A stretch of DNA of 5,736 nt from Deltaproteobacteria bacterium (GTDB lineage: Bacteria; Bdellovibrionota; UBA1018). Of the stretch, positions 5,578 to 5,736 are shown piece by piece. The stretch covers positions 1 through 5,736 of the forward strand of contig JACQAU010000209.1 of assembly GCA_016194835.1 (NCBI GenBank), in the 5' to 3' direction. A program made the translations under genes and the position numbers. Within the stretch, counting starts at the first letter, position 1, and each line of letters opens with the position of its first letter. The notes under the pieces were generated by a model, which saw only the letters and a program-made list of their open reading frames with translations, did no database searches and was not told the origin of the DNA.

Positions 5578-5736
5578 ATGGTTCAAAACAGAAAACCCAT
5601 CATTGTGCTTGATGTTGGATTGTCACACTATCAAGATTTGTTCCGGGCAGAAGGATTTAAAGTTTATCTAGCTCAGAATGCTGATCAATTTGGAATTAAC
5701 CTTAATGATACAAAAGAGCGAAGCAGCTTCTTATCA
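5578..5736 (+). CDS. Unrecognised protein, N-terminal part (runs off right edge)
   Basis: From ATG 5578 the frame stays open for 53 codons to the window end (MVQNRKPIIVLDVGLSHYQ at the N-terminus). An in-frame GTG at 5563 is an alternative start. The frame is the same as that of the preceding ORF, separated from it by its TAA at 5542-5544. The opening is a basic tip, then a hydrophobic strand with an Asp (PIIVLDVG), then a helix and a second strand (FKVYLA). That resembles the start of an alpha/beta fold in which the Asp could be catalytic, as in PIN-like proteins, but I cannot assign a family. No convincing Shine-Dalgarno site is visible. Confidence 0.5.
   Translation, partial: MVQNRKPIIVLDVGLSHYQDLFRAEGFKVYLAQNADQFGINLNDTKERSSFLS

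Noticed and set aside
1..5736. CRISPR array or complete insertion sequence
   Set aside because: No regularly spaced repeats and no transposase-like frame were found on either strand.

Overview
The window looks like chromosomal DNA from an AT-rich, Gram-negative bacterium. It has a probable outer-membrane barrel with a signal peptide, a cation diffusion facilitator, frequent GTG/TTG starts and Shine-Dalgarno-like sites. A predatory or delta-proteobacterial-type lineage such as Bdellovibrionota would fit, but this is a low-confidence guess because no marker gene is present.

Layout. (1) Positions 1-1002, minus strand: a two-gene unit of a DUF6036/AbiEii-like nucleotidyltransferase followed, with a 14-bp overlap, by an unrecognised protein that runs off the left edge. 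It is driven by a near-consensus promoter with a perfect 9-bp inverted repeat between the -35 and -10 boxes, and the mRNA appears almost leaderless. This is a toxin-antitoxin-like arrangement. (2) Positions 1003-1361, non-coding: the promoter just described, then a striking imperfect palindrome of about 233 bp. Its arms are AT-rich and about 75 nt long (28 bp with one mismatch plus 33 bp perfect), and they enclose an 84-nt GC-rich core that can itself fold. (3) Positions 1362-3674, minus strand: a compact operon of barrel-like envelope protein, CDF metal transporter and HAD-IIB phosphatase. The junctions overlap by 17 and 4 bp, and the second and third genes start with TTG and GTG. (4) Positions 3675-3778: a divergent promoter region with two back-to-back TTGACA boxes. 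(5) Positions 3778-3851, plus strand: tRNA-His(GTG). (6) Positions 3854-5736, plus strand: a region that looks like accessory DNA on the 3' side of the tRNA. It holds an AlbA_2 (Schlafen-type) plus HATPase_c_4 plus winged-helix regulator, a gene that looks truncated after about 55 codons, and a partial unrecognised ORF leaving the right edge.

The operon in the middle reads as ordinary envelope and metal-homeostasis genes. The two ends look like accessory DNA. The best candidates for something undescribed are the long hairpin element at 1095-1327, the nucleotidyltransferase pair with its operator, and a 13-bp tandem duplication in the linker of the AlbA_2/ATPase regulator. Losing or gaining one copy of that repeat would bring an immediate stop codon before the DNA-binding domain.
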